Positions 32,357-41,530 are shown, counted from the first letter of the stretch. The stretch is 64,000 nucleotides of DNA from Alkalicoccobacillus gibsonii (GCF_016798245.1 NZ_JAEUZA010000002.1:496001-560000); one strand, 5' to 3'. The notes: a model not told the origin generated them from the letters alone. Numbers and translations are program-made.

Positions 32357-33361
32357 ATGTTTGGTCGAGATATTGGAATTGATTTAGGAACGGCGAACGT
32401 ACTTATTTTTGTAAAGGGAAGTGGAATTGTCCTTGATGAGCCATCTGTTGTGGCTATGGAAACCTCTTCGAAAAGCGTATTAGCTGTAGGTGAGGAAGCA
32501 TATCGGATGGTAGGACGTACTCCTGGGAATATTGTGGCGATCCGTCCAATGCAAGATGGTGTTATTGCTGATTTTGATTTAACTGAATCGATGCTGAAGC
32601 ATTTTCTAGATAAGATTAAAGTAAGAAGCATGTTCTCAAAGCCTCGTATTTTAATCTGCTGCCCAACCAACATTACATCTGTTGAGCAAAAGGCGATCCG
32701 TCAAGCGGCTGAGCGTAGCGGCGGGAAGGATGTCTATCTAGAAGAAGAGCCTAAGGTCGCAGCAATTGGCGCCGGTATGGATATTTTTCAACCTAGCGGA
32801 AACATGGTCATTGATATAGGCGGTGGAACAACAGATGTTGCTGTTCTTTCAATGGGTGATATCGTCACCGCCTCATCAATTAAAGTGGCTGGGGACCGTT
32901 TTGATTCTGAAATTTTAACGTACATTAAAAAGCAGTACAAGCTGTTAATTGGTGTGCGTACAGCTGAGAATATTAAGAAAACCGTAGCCACCGTATTCCC
33001 AGGCGGACGTCAAGAGGAACTCGAGATTCGCGGGCGTGACCTTGTAAGTGGTCTTCCAAGAACCATTACGGTACGTACAGAAGAAATTCAAGGAGCTCTT
33101 ACTGAATCAGCTTCTTACATTGTACAAGCTGCAAAAGAAGTACTTGAAAAAACACCACCTGAGTTATCTGCAGACATCATTGATCGCGGAGTTATTTTAA
33201 CCGGTGGAGGAGCCCTACTACACGGAATTGATGAACTCCTTGCTGAAGAGCTTAAGGTACCAGTTCTTGTGGCAGAAGACCCAATGCATTGTGTAGCGAA
33301 GGGTACTGGATTAATTTTAGAGAACCTAGATAAAATGAGTAAGAAACGAGCTCGCGTCTAA
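32357..33361 (+). CDS. mbl: Rod shape-determining protein Mbl
   Basis: 334-aa MreB-family actin homologue that forms membrane filaments guiding lateral wall synthesis. Phosphate-binding loops DIGIDLGTANVLIF and VIDIGGGTTDVAVLS, and the adenosine loop ILTGGGALLHGIDELL, are intact. The N terminus MFGRDIGIDLG and its position between spoIIID and flhO identify Mbl rather than MreB or MreBH. ATG 32357 follows GGGAGGAACG; the frame is open upstream to 32318 without a ribosome site. Confidence 0.95.
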   Translation: MFGRDIGIDLGTANVLIFVKGSGIVLDEPSVVAMETSSKSVLAVGEEAYRMVGRTPGNIVAIRPMQDGVIADFDLTESMLKHFLDKIKVRSMFSKPRILICCPTNITSVEQKAIRQAAERSGGKDVYLEEEPKVAAIGAGMDIFQPSGNMVIDIGGGTTDVAVLSMGDIVTASSIKVAGDRFDSEILTYIKKQYKLLIGVRTAENIKKTVATVFPGGRQEELEIRGRDLVSGLPRTITVRTEEIQGALTESASYIVQAAKEVLEKTPPELSADIIDRGVILTGGGALLHGIDELLAEELKVPVLVAEDPMHCVAKGTGLILENLDKMSKKRARV

Positions 33362-33379
33362 TCTGAGAGGAGAGTTGTC

Positions 33380-34180
33380 ATGCTACGTGGTTTATACGGA
33401 GCAGCAGCCGGAATGCTGACTCAGCAACAACGTCAGGAAATGCTAACAAACAATTTGGCAAATGCCCAAACACCAGGATATAAAGCGGATCAAGCAAGCA
33501 TAAGGTCCTTCCCTGAGATGCTTTTAGAAGCACGAAATGTAAATACAGTAACGGGGAGAGGGTACCAGATCGGCTCCCTTTCCACGGGTACATATATGCA
33601 GGAGGCCACTCCAAACTTCATCCAGGGATCTCTCTTAGAATCGGGAAACAGCACGGACTTTGCGTTACTTGATGGCGTGCTTCCTGAAGGTGATGCGGGT
33701 GCTCGCCCTATGCTTTTCTTTACGGTGCAAGGGGATGACGGGACACCTCGTTACACGCGCAACGGTCAATTTGCGGTTAGTGATTCTGGGCAGCTTGTGA
33801 CAACAGAAGGCTTTCCCGTGTTAAACGGAGCAGGGCAACCCATTCAGGTTGAGAACGAGGAATTTTTAATCAATGAGCAAGGTACAATCACAAACTCTGA
33901 AGGTGCGAACCTTGGTCAGATTGGCATTGCCTATGCAGAAGATGCACAGACCCTTGTAAAAGAAGGAAATGGACTCTTACGCGCGGAAGAAGAGCTGCCA
34001 GCGAATGCCTTTGATTTTCAAATTCGCCAACGTTTTGTGGAACAGTCGAATGTAGACTCGAACCAGACGATGGCAGATATGATGAGTGCAATGCGTACAT
34101 TTGAGGCGAATCAAAAAGTATTGCAGGCGTACGATCAAAGCTTAGATAAAGCAGTGAACGAAGTAGGCAGAATTGGCTAA
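33380..34180 (+). CDS. flhO: Flagellar rod/hook-basal body protein FlhO
   Basis: 266-aa FlgF/FlgG-type axial protein. N-terminal rod signature MLTNNLANAQTPGYKAD and the C-terminal D0 coiled-coil DQSLDKAVNEVGRIG flank a beta-rich middle domain (FFTVQGDDGTPRYTRNGQF). FlhO is thought to contribute to the rod of the flagellar basal body. 18 bases after mbl, GAGGAGAG ribosome site. Confidence 0.92.
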   Translation: MLRGLYGAAAGMLTQQQRQEMLTNNLANAQTPGYKADQASIRSFPEMLLEARNVNTVTGRGYQIGSLSTGTYMQEATPNFIQGSLLESGNSTDFALLDGVLPEGDAGARPMLFFTVQGDDGTPRYTRNGQFAVSDSGQLVTTEGFPVLNGAGQPIQVENEEFLINEQGTITNSEGANLGQIGIAYAEDAQTLVKEGNGLLRAEEELPANAFDFQIRQRFVEQSNVDSNQTMADMMSAMRTFEANQKVLQAYDQSLDKAVNEVGRIG

Positions 34181-34207
34181 CACCAAGGCTCATAAAGGAG
34201 ATTGTTC

Positions 34208-35020
34208 ATGAATATTTCATCCAACATTGCATCAGTCACAATGGGACAGCTTCAAAGTAAGCTGGATACCATTTCAAACAACGTGTCCAATAGTGAAACG
34301 GCTGGCTATAAAAGAAGAGATGTGACGTTTTCTGATCTTCTAAACCAGGAATACACGAACCAACCAACGGAGGGCAACCGATTAACCCCTCCTGGCCTAC
34401 GTGTTGGTTCAGGTGCAAAAATTGCCCAAACTCGTCTATCTAATGACCCGGGCATTGCGATGCAAACTGGACGAATGCTTGATTTTGCGCTTACAAACGG
34501 CTATCATTTCTTTCAGGTGGAGAGAAATGATAATGGAGGATCCGAAACAAGATTGACTCGCGAAGGAGCTTTCTTTTTAACGGAAAACCCAAACAATGAT
34601 CAAGAGCTAGTTCTTGCAAACGAAAATGGCTTTTACCTACTGGATAATAACGGTGAGCGAATGACGGTTCCCTACACATTTGAATCGCTACAAATGAATT
34701 CAAATGGTCAGCTTGAAGCCATCCTTCAAGACGGGACAACAGCCGCCATTGGAGAAATCGGATTAGTTGAAGTAGAAAAACCTCAGCTGCTAGAGGCAGC
34801 GGGTAACACCGATTTCCTCATGCCTGACGGAGACAACCGAATGCAACCCATTGCAGCCTCGGATCAGCTCATCCAACAAGGAGCCCTTGAAGGATCAAAC
34901 GTCGACATGGCCAAAGAAATGAGTGACCTGATGCTGACGCAGCGTCACTATCAACTAAATGCTCGTTCCCTATCCATCGCTGACGAAATGGCTGGCCTCG
35001 TCAACGGTATCCGTCGCTAA
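34208..35020 (+). CDS. flhP: Flagellar hook-basal body protein FlhP
   Basis: 270-aa paralogue of FlhO, also FlgG-like: N-terminal LDTISNNVSNSETAGYKRRD and C-terminal RHYQLNARSLSIADEMAGLV, with central ETRLTREGAFFLT. It is expected in the distal rod. ATG 34208 follows AAAGGAG by 7 bases; the TTG at 34202 is too close. Confidence 0.92.
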   Translation: MNISSNIASVTMGQLQSKLDTISNNVSNSETAGYKRRDVTFSDLLNQEYTNQPTEGNRLTPPGLRVGSGAKIAQTRLSNDPGIAMQTGRMLDFALTNGYHFFQVERNDNGGSETRLTREGAFFLTENPNNDQELVLANENGFYLLDNNGERMTVPYTFESLQMNSNGQLEAILQDGTTAAIGEIGLVEVEKPQLLEAAGNTDFLMPDGDNRMQPIAASDQLIQQGALEGSNVDMAKEMSDLMLTQRHYQLNARSLSIADEMAGLVNGIRR

Positions 35021-35051
35021 TTGCAAACGTTGCTCGACTGGAGAGAGATAC

Positions 35052-35408
35052 ATGAACAAGAACCAAGAAAAGCCTCAGAAGTCCGAAAAAAAGACAACTG
35101 AAGCGCTCAAAAAACAAACCAAAGCCAAAACCATAACCCGGGCGGAAATTCGCGAAGCCAAAGCTAAGAAGAAAGCTGAACAAAAAACTCAGCAGAAGGC
35201 CGAAAAACCAGCCCGTGTCAAAAAAGGCCGGATCCGCATCCTGCCCATTTGGCTGCGACTATATATCATCCTCACCCTCATCGGTGCCTCCCTCTTCCTC
35301 GGAATGATGGTAGGCTACGGCACCATCGGAGGACAGGATCCCTTCGAAGTATTCAAGCTCGACACATGGTACCACATCGTCGACCTGATGAAGGGTGTAG
35401 AAGACTAA
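35052..35408 (+). CDS. EpuA-like single-pass membrane protein
   Basis: 118-aa protein: a Lys/Glu/Ala-rich basic N-terminal half (about residues 1-62), one membrane helix in IRILPIWLRLYIILTLIG, and a short conserved outer segment GYGTIGGQDPFEVFK. This matches the EpuA family, often labelled a DNA-directed RNA polymerase beta-associated protein; that function is not demonstrated. GGAGAGAG precedes ATG 35052; the open frame extends upstream into flhP. The terminator overlaps its stop codon. Confidence 0.75.
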   Translation: MNKNQEKPQKSEKKTTEALKKQTKAKTITRAEIREAKAKKKAEQKTQQKAEKPARVKKGRIRILPIWLRLYIILTLIGASLFLGMMVGYGTIGGQDPFEVFKLDTWYHIVDLMKGVED

Positions 35409-35428
35409 CGCGTGCGTTAGTCTTTTTT
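35401..35428 (+). terminator. Intrinsic terminator of the mbl-flhOP unit
   Basis: Perfect 11-bp stem (AAGACTAACGC / GCGTTAGTCTT) with a 2-base loop centre and Ts; it includes the stop codon of the preceding gene. Confidence 0.9.
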
Positions 35429-35464
35429 GGTGTGTGTGGGAGGGGGAGCGGGATTGGTGGAGGG

Positions 35465-35750
35465 CGCGTGTGAATCGATGGGGGGAACGGGAGAATCGAC
35501 GGGGGGAGCGGGGGAATCGACGGAGAGAGGACAGAATCAACAAAGAGGAGGCTGAATCAACAATGAGAGGAAAGAATCAACAAAGAGGAGGCTGAATCAA
35601 CAATGAGTGGACGGAATCAATAAAGAGGAGGCTGAATCAACAATGAGAAGAAGATATCAACGATGAGTAAGCTGAATCAACAATGAGAGGAAGATATCAA
35701 CAAAGAGTATACAAAATCAACAATGAGACCAATGGATCCACACCTCTGCG
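35465..35750 (+). repeat. Family C array, 20-bp period
   Basis: Non-coding array right behind the EpuA-gene terminator. The landmark GAATC (or ATATC/AAATC) falls at 35472, 35493, 35514, 35534 and then every 20 bases to 35734: 14 units. Consensus of the regular part is GAATCAACAA(A/T)GAG plus six variable bases; AAAGAGGAGGCT and AATGAGNGGAAG alternate, giving a secondary 40-bp period. The first three units are GC-richer (GAATCGACGGGGGGAGC). Confidence 0.9.
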
Positions 35751-35793
35751 AACTACACCAAAAAAAGACTGCCCACCCGGACAGCCTCAACAA

Positions 35794-36591
35794 TCATATC
35801 TCCACTTTTCTAGCAAGGTACCACCACGACAAAAAATAAATGCCTACATAAAGGAGAAAATCAAAAATTAAATTACTCACATAAGTGAAGGCTTCTGTGG
35901 AGTCTCCAGTTGTGCTGAAGGTAAAGTCGCTATCACTAAAAGAAAACTCACCTTGAGTAAAGTTAAAGTCCATATAAATGGGTCCAACCTCAAAAATGTT
36001 AAGAGGGTTATACAGAGTCAGCAAAGGATAAATGACTACGAAAAAAAAGATAATCAGACCTGCAAAGATAGGACCTTTCCAACCTCCCTCACCTTTTACC
36101 ATAATTACTCCCAAGAAATATGGGAATGTTCCAAGAGTAAAATAAATTAGTAGGGCAGGAATGAAATAGATAAGCTCGCTATTTAGCACAAATTTCAGTA
36201 GATCATAGGTGCCAGTATGAATGACTGTTTGACCTATCAAACCTGTTAAAGCCCAAAGAACGAAAACAAGACTTGCTATATAAATGGTCCAGATGACGAC
36301 TGATATTGTCTTACTCCAGATCTTTTTATGAACAGAAGCCGGGAGCATTAGCCAGTGAGCCACTGTTTTCATCCGCCATTCTTTCCAAATTGCATTTATG
36401 GGTAAGGCGATCCCTAAAAATAAAAATTGAGCAATAAATATAAATAGAAGAAAACCGAATGCCCCTGCGTTTACTTCCATCGCCAACAGAGTAAACCCTC
36501 CCGCAATCAACACCAACACCGCAGAATAAATCAACATCATCGGCACTTGCAATCTTAGATCACGCTTCAGTAGTGTCATGAACGAGGTCAT
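35794..36591 (-). CDS. ABC-2 type transporter permease
   Basis: 265-aa membrane protein with about six helices, no conserved catalytic motif. It is the last gene of a five-gene minus-strand operon and overlaps the preceding ATPase gene by 4 bases, so it should be the membrane partner of that ATPase. Substrate unknown; YtrA-controlled transporters respond to wall-targeting antibiotics in B. subtilis, which is only an analogy here. Confidence 0.82.
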   Translation of the reverse strand: MTSFMTLLKRDLRLQVPMMLIYSAVLVLIAGGFTLLAMEVNAGAFGFLLFIFIAQFLFLGIALPINAIWKEWRMKTVAHWLMLPASVHKKIWSKTISVVIWTIYIASLVFVLWALTGLIGQTVIHTGTYDLLKFVLNSELIYFIPALLIYFTLGTFPYFLGVIMVKGEGGWKGPIFAGLIIFFFVVIYPLLTLYNPLNIFEVGPIYMDFNFTQGEFSFSDSDFTFSTTGDSTEAFTYVSNLIFDFLLYVGIYFLSWWYLARKVEI

Positions 36592-37286
36592 TTGCTCACC
36601 TCCTTAAAGATTTCTTGAACTGTTTTACCATGCTCGATTCGCGTTTCTTCTAAATCCTCCGTAAAATAAGCAATGCTTGAGCCTTTAATGATGATCAATC
36701 CATCAATTAAAAATTCGATCTCATCGTATTCGTGCGTGGCGAATAAAATCAATCGTTCTTCATCCAAAGTAAAAGATGAGAGCAACTGCAAGAGATCCTC
36801 TTTTTTGTTCGTATCAATCCCTGAGAGCGGTTCATCCATAATGAGAACGGGTGCTGGGTTCGCGAGTGTCAGCACAAGGTTAAAGAGGTTGCGATGACCT
36901 TTGGATAAATTTTTTATTTTTCCATCAACCGGCAGCTTAATCATATCAAGCATTTCGTACACACGATTCACTTGGAAGTTTGGAATCATTTTTTCATGGA
37001 ATTGAATTTGGTATTCGAGCGTTGAAAAGCCATCAAGCATCTCTTGGTCGGAAAGATACGCAACCTGGCTCCGGCGACCTTCTGCTGTGGTATGGCCATT
37101 AACCGAAATGCTTCCTTTTGATGGGCGTGCAAGTCCACTGATCATGCGGAGGAGCGTGGATTTTCCGGTTCCATTCTCTCCAATGATTCCATAGATACGG
37201 TTGCCCGCAAGCGTTAGATTCAGATCTCGGAGCACTTCTTTTCGACCATATGATTTGGAAAGTTGAGTGATTTCAATTTTCTGCAT
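36588..37286 (-). CDS. ABC transporter ATP-binding protein
   Basis: 232-aa ATPase: Walker A GENGTGKSTLL, signature LSKGHRNLF (the usual LSGGQ is altered to LSKGH), Walker B VLIMDEPLSGID, and switch His in FATHEYDE. ATG 37286 is chosen, preceded by AGGAGGAC; the frame is open further upstream. It overlaps the GntR regulator gene by 14 bases and the permease by 4, indicating tight coupling. Confidence 0.88.
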   Translation of the reverse strand: MQKIEITQLSKSYGRKEVLRDLNLTLAGNRIYGIIGENGTGKSTLLRMISGLARPSKGSISVNGHTTAEGRRSQVAYLSDQEMLDGFSTLEYQIQFHEKMIPNFQVNRVYEMLDMIKLPVDGKIKNLSKGHRNLFNLVLTLANPAPVLIMDEPLSGIDTNKKEDLLQLLSSFTLDEERLILFATHEYDEIEFLIDGLIIIKGSSIAYFTEDLEETRIEHGKTVQEIFKEVSK

Positions 37287-37662
37287 CTGACTCGTCCTCC
37301 TGTGCCTCAAGCAACGAATGAAGTTGATCTTTAATTTGGTTGTCGGAAAATCCTAGCTTATGCAGGTAATCAATGAGTTCCTGAATGTGAGATTGTGCCA
37401 ATTGTACTCTCAATTCTCTTACCACCTCTTCGTCCTCTGTTACAAAAGTTCCCTGTCCTCTTTTCGTAAACGTAACCCCCTCACGATCCATTTCAAGATA
37501 GGACCGTGAAGCGGTATTTGGATTCACGCGTAAGGACTGGGCCGTTTCTCTGACCGAGGGAAGTTTATCCCCAGGGCGGAGTTCGCCATTACTGATTTTC
37601 TGATAATAGTAATCCGCTATTTGCCGATAAATCGGCTTTGACGGGTCAAACTCAATCGTCAC
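37273..37662 (-). CDS. GntR-family regulator, YtrA subfamily
   Basis: 129-aa repressor-type protein: an N-terminal GntR winged helix (PIYRQIADYYYQ ... RPGDKLPSVRETAQSLRVNPNTA, about residues 10-77) and a short helical dimerisation tail, the size of YtrA-type regulators. It is embedded between two ABC pairs. The promoter of the operon carries an inverted repeat (39440-39467) suitable as its operator, so autoregulation is inferred. GTG start after AAAGGGGTGATC. Confidence 0.9.
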   Translation of the reverse strand: MTIEFDPSKPIYRQIADYYYQKISNGELRPGDKLPSVRETAQSLRVNPNTASRSYLEMDREGVTFTKRGQGTFVTEDEEVVRELRVQLAQSHIQELIDYLHKLGFSDNQIKDQLHSLLEAQEDESDAEN

Positions 37663-37698
37663 CTAGAGATCACCCCTTTCTGTTTAGCTAAGAAGATT

Positions 37699-38490
37699 TT
37701 ATGATAAAACGTCTTTCTTTTTAAAGACAAGATGAGCAATAACAAGAAGAATGATGGAGTACACGGCGATGACACCAAGTGAAAAGCCAAGACTCATACT
37801 TCCCATGATCGGTTCGCTTCCAAAGTTCAAGTATTCATTCGAACTATATTCTTGAAGAGTGAGGTTTGCTGTAATTAAGTATTTAACCCAATCAAACCGT
37901 AGAAGGAAAAACGTAATCGTCGTTCCAATAAAGTATAAAACAATAACAGAAGAAATGGATAACGCTGAATTTCGAGTCGCAACAGCAATACAAAGGCCAA
38001 AGACCAGATAGAAGAAAATGGTTGGAATATTATAGAGTATCCATAAGCCGAGCGTCGCGATTGAATCTGCAAACGAAGCTTCATTTTCAAATAAAACACT
38101 GCCAATGAGGAAGCTTATAAGCGCAAGTATGAGCAAAAAGAGAACACTGATTAAAAACGTCGTAACCCATTTTGAAAGCAAAATACTTGTTCGACTAATT
38201 GGGCGGATTAACAGCTGTTTCATTGTACCACTCTTGTACTCGCTCGTGACACTTGAGATTAGTACGATGGTAGTGAAAATTAAAACGATCATCGATAAAT
38301 TATTTAATGAATTCACTGCAAATTCTAAAGTCGTGATGGGGGTAACCGGCTCACCAAAATCATAGGTACTAAAAAAGTAGGAAATCCCTGCACCAGCAGC
38401 TACTAAGAACAGCATCACAATTCCAAAAATCAAGAATTTATTCCGATAATAGGCTTTCGTCCACTCATTCTGCATTAATGAAAGAAACAT
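37699..38490 (-). CDS. ABC-2 type transporter permease
   Basis: 263-aa protein with about six membrane helices and the ABC-2 pattern TSEYKSGTMKQLLIRPISRT (about residues 85-105). It starts immediately after the stop of the ATPase gene 38491-39417, with AGGAAGTGATG upstream, so the two form one transporter. The substrate is not deducible. Confidence 0.88.
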   Translation of the reverse strand: MFLSLMQNEWTKAYYRNKFLIFGIVMLFLVAAGAGISYFFSTYDFGEPVTPITTLEFAVNSLNNLSMIVLIFTTIVLISSVTSEYKSGTMKQLLIRPISRTSILLSKWVTTFLISVLFLLILALISFLIGSVLFENEASFADSIATLGLWILYNIPTIFFYLVFGLCIAVATRNSALSISSVIVLYFIGTTITFFLLRFDWVKYLITANLTLQEYSSNEYLNFGSEPIMGSMSLGFSLGVIAVYSIILLVIAHLVFKKKDVLS

Positions 38491-39417
38491 CTACATCACT
38501 TCCTTTTCTGTTAACGAATGATACGTATCTTCGAGTGATTTCTTATAGGACACATGATAAATCCCAATCTCGTTTTTTACGAGAGCCATTACGATAGAAG
38601 GAACCTGCTCGATCGTTGTAGCTTCAAGCACTAGATTTTTCTCATCTTTACGCACCGTCCCGTATTGCGCTAAGATTTCTTCAGCTTTTTTCGGTTGAGT
38701 GACTTCAAATACCGCGGCCACTTCCTGCTGATCCCCTTGCTCCTGTTCACTTACCGCAAGCTCATTAATCACTTGCCCCGCCTTGATGACGATGGCGCGG
38801 TCACACATTAACTCAATCTCTGATAAGAGGTGGGACGATACAAGAATCGCAACCCCGGCATTGCGTGCAAGATCTTTAAGGTACGAACGTAATTCACGGA
38901 TCCCTTTTGGATCAAGTCCATTTGTTGGTTCATCCAAAATTAAAATACTAGGTTCATGCAAGATGGAGAGCGCAATTCCAAGACGCTGCTTCATCCCGAG
39001 AGAGTACGTTTTAACCTTTTTATCAATCGCATGGTCAAGCTCAACCATGTTAATCACTTCTTGAATACGTTCAGGAGAAATCTTTTGTTTGGACATCCGT
39101 GCGAAATGCATGAGATTTTTGCGACCAGACATATATTCATAGAGGTCCGGGTTCTCAACAATGGCTCCAATCTTGGAGAGTGCCTGCTCTCGTTCTGTGC
39201 GGATGCTGTGACCACCAATCTTTACATCGCCCTCATCCATACTAATTAAGCTAACAATCATCCGAATTGTCGTTGTTTTCCCGGAGCCATTTGGCCCAAG
39301 AAAGCCGTAAATTTTCCCCGCTTCAACTGAGAAAGACATGTTCTTAATAATCTTCTTTCCACCTAAACTCTTACTAACATTCTCGACAACCAAAGGCCGA
39401 GATAGCTGATCTCCCAT
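38491..39417 (-). CDS. ABC transporter ATP-binding protein
   Basis: 308-aa ATPase, first gene of the five-gene operon: Walker A GPNGSGKTTT, signature YSLGMKQRL, Walker B ILILDEPTNGLDP, and a C-terminal extension of about 80 residues (bacitracin-exporter/BcrA-like class). ATG 39417 has GGGAG 8 bases upstream; GTG 39426 is a possible alternative. Confidence 0.9.
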   Translation of the reverse strand: MGDQLSRPLVVENVSKSLGGKKIIKNMSFSVEAGKIYGFLGPNGSGKTTTIRMIVSLISMDEGDVKIGGHSIRTEREQALSKIGAIVENPDLYEYMSGRKNLMHFARMSKQKISPERIQEVINMVELDHAIDKKVKTYSLGMKQRLGIALSILHEPSILILDEPTNGLDPKGIRELRSYLKDLARNAGVAILVSSHLLSEIELMCDRAIVIKAGQVINELAVSEQEQGDQQEVAAVFEVTQPKKAEEILAQYGTVRKDEKNLVLEATTIEQVPSIVMALVKNEIGIYHVSYKKSLEDTYHSLTEKEVM

Positions 39418-39439
39418 TTTCTCCACTCCCTGTTCTGTT

Positions 39440-39467
39440 ATGGTGTATTACTTGCATAGTACACCAT
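39440..39467. promoter_or_regulatory. Probable GntR (YtrA-type) operator
   Basis: Perfect inverted repeat ATGGTGTA-N12-TACACCAT overlying the -10 and spacer of the minus-strand promoter. Form and location fit the GTGTA...TACAC operators of YtrA-subfamily regulators. Confidence 0.7.
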
Positions 39468-39484
39468 GATGTATAAAAGTGCAA
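39456..39484 (-). promoter_or_regulatory. Sigma-A promoter of the GntR/ABC operon
   Basis: On the minus strand, TTGCAC and TACTAT separated by 17 bp, about 40 bases before the first ATPase start; the -10 lies inside the inverted repeat described above. Confidence 0.75.
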
Positions 39485-39629
39485 CCAGTATTTGGAGGGA
39501 AAAGTGAAAATAGGCGATGAGATAATGGGGAGGTGCGGGTGTGGCAAGGGATTGAAAGAGATGAGGAAGAAAAAACCTTTTTTTACTGATATGGGGTGGG
39601 TGAGGGAGGTGGTACACTGAACAAGATAT

Positions 39630-40722
39630 AAAAAACCAAGATTTAAAGTCAAATAAGGATGAAAAATGGTCATTTTTCAAAGAGCATTGGACTCCAAGCC
39701 TAATACCAAGACAAACAGAACCAACACCAAGCCCGCACCCTCCATACCAAGAACCTGGAGCCAGACATTAAGAACTCTGACCACAATACCAAGCTAAAAA
39801 CCGACCCAACCAAGAACCAAAGCCAAATAACGATGAAAAATGGTCGTTTTTCAAAGAGCATTGGACTCCAAGCCTAATACCAAGACAAACAGAACCAATA
39901 CCAAGCCGAACCCCTCATTACCAAGAGCCTCACGAGCTACATCAAGAAAAATCTCCAACTAATCAAGCCCGCAGCAACTTCCACCAAGAAAGGACCCTCC
40001 ACACCAAGACAAAAATGAAAACACCAAGCCCACACCCTCCATACCAAGAACCTAGAGCCAAACACCAAGAACTCTCAGCACCATACCAAGCTAAAAACCG
40101 ACCCAATCAAGAACCAAAGTCAAATAAGGATGAAAAAAGTCCATTTTTTCAAAGAGCATTGGACTCGGAACCTAATACCAAGACAAACAGAACCAATACC
40201 AAGCCGAACCCCTCATTACCAAGAGCCACGCAAGCTACATCAAGAAAAATCGCCAAATAATTAAGCCCGCAGCTACTTCCACCAAGAAAGGACCCTCCAC
40301 ACTAAGACAAAAGTGAAAACACCAAGCCCGCACCCTCCATACCAAGAACCTAGAGCCAAACACCAAGAACTCTCAGCACCATACCAAGCTAAAAACCGAC
40401 CCAATCAAGAACCGAAGCCAAATAACGATGAAAAATGGTCATTTTTCAAAGAGCATTGAACTCCAAGCCTAATACCAAGACAAACAGAACCAATACCAAG
40501 CCGAACCCCTCATTACCAAGAGCCACACGAGCTATATCAAGAAAAATCGCCAACTAATCAAGCCCGCAGCAACTTCCACCAAGAACAGACCCTCCATACC
40601 AAGACAAAAATGAAAACACCAAGCCCACACCCTCCATACCAAGAACCTAGAGCCAAACACCAAGAACTCTGACCACAATACCAAGCTAAAAACCGACCCA
40701 ACCAAGAACCTCCACCCACAAA
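39630..40722 (+). repeat. Family A phased CAAG array, copy 3
   Basis: About 1.1 kb of non-coding repeat between the ABC operon promoter and the esterase terminator. CAAG motifs (in CCAAGAAC, CCAAGCCC, CCAAGCTA, ACCAAGACA) step mostly by 20-21 bases. A variant hairpin, AAAAATGGTCATTTTT followed by CAAAGAGCATTGG, recurs near 39666, 39840, 40139 and 40436, so higher-order units are about 174, 299 and 297 bp. Sequence between CAAGs differs from copies 1 and 2, making this a separate subfamily. The 39490-39630 stretch before it holds nothing recognisable. Confidence 0.87.
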
Positions 40723-40747
40723 CAAAAAAACAACGCCTAAGCGTTGT
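40723..40747 (-). terminator. Intrinsic terminator of the esterase gene
   Basis: On the minus strand, ACAACGC / GCGTTGT stem with a 4-base loop and a seven-T tract; it abuts the last repeat unit of the array. Confidence 0.85.
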
Positions 40748-40762
40748 CTCCTCATTTAATCC

Positions 40763-41530
40763 TCACTTACAAATCTTACCCAAAAACGATTCAATACAAT
40801 AATCCCAGTAATCCCACGTATGATCTGCTTTTTCTTCCTCGTAATACGCATCAACTCCGCTATCCTTCAAATGATCACGGAATTTAATATTCATGTCGTA
40901 CAAGAAGTCATCGGTGCCGCAGTATTGATAAAGATCAGGCAGCGCACGTCCTGCTTGCTGGTGCTTTGTTACAAGAGAAAAGAGGTCGGCTCCGATTGCA
41001 TCGAGATCGGGATCGCGGCCGAAGATGGCAGTTAAGCTGCGTTCGCGTTCGTCTTGTTGGTCTTCTGGTACGGCGCCCAATAAGCCTCGGACATCGACTG
41101 CTCCTGAGAAGCTTGCAGCAGCTTTGAACCGTTCTGGGTGGTTTAGTGCGAGCTTAAATGCTCCGTATCCTCCCATGGAGAGGCCGGCGACGTAGGTGTG
41201 CTCTGGATTGGTTTCGATTTTAAAATGAGTGTTGACGATGTGTGGAAGTTCTTCTGAGATGTAGGTCCAATAGTTTTTGCCGTAGACCATGTCTGTGTAA
41301 AAGCTAGTATCAGCATTTGGCATAATGATAGCGATTCCAAAAGTGTCCGCGTAGCGTTCAATTGCGGTGCGTCTAACCCAGTTGGTTTCGTTATCACCTC
41401 GTCCATGTAGGAGGTAGAGGGTTCTTCTAGGTTGTGTTTGTTGCGTGTGTTCGGGAAGAATAATTTGTAGTCCGGTTTGAATGCCAAGTGATTCTGGTAC
41501 AAAGTGTCCGTGAAAACTAGCCAATGTCAT
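40763..41530 (-). CDS. Alpha/beta-hydrolase esterase (EstA/esterase D type)
   Basis: 255-aa cytosolic esterase. Nucleophile Ser in AGLSMGGYGAFKLAL (about residue 117), acid Asp in YCGTDDFLYD (about 204), His in KADHTWDYWD (about 237); oxyanion region YLLHGRGDNETNW. No signal peptide. The family includes tributyrin esterases and S-formylglutathione hydrolases; which substrate applies is undetermined. It stands alone on the minus strand, divergent from fabZ. Confidence 0.88.
   Translation of the reverse strand: MTLASFHGHFVPESLGIQTGLQIILPEHTQQTQPRRTLYLLHGRGDNETNWVRRTAIERYADTFGIAIIMPNADTSFYTDMVYGKNYWTYISEELPHIVNTHFKIETNPEHTYVAGLSMGGYGAFKLALNHPERFKAAASFSGAVDVRGLLGAVPEDQQDERERSLTAIFGRDPDLDAIGADLFSLVTKHQQAGRALPDLYQYCGTDDFLYDMNIKFRDHLKDSGVDAYYEEEKADHTWDYWDYCIESFLGKICK

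Noticed and set aside
35465-35750. Family C array as a plasmid-type iteron origin
   Set aside because: The 20-bp period fits iterons, but no rep gene, AT-rich unwinding element or DnaA box is nearby and the locus is core chromosome.
39438-39673. Minus-strand frames over the GntR operator region
   Set aside because: They cover the promoter and operator, have no ribosome site and encode Phe/Pro-rich low-complexity peptides.
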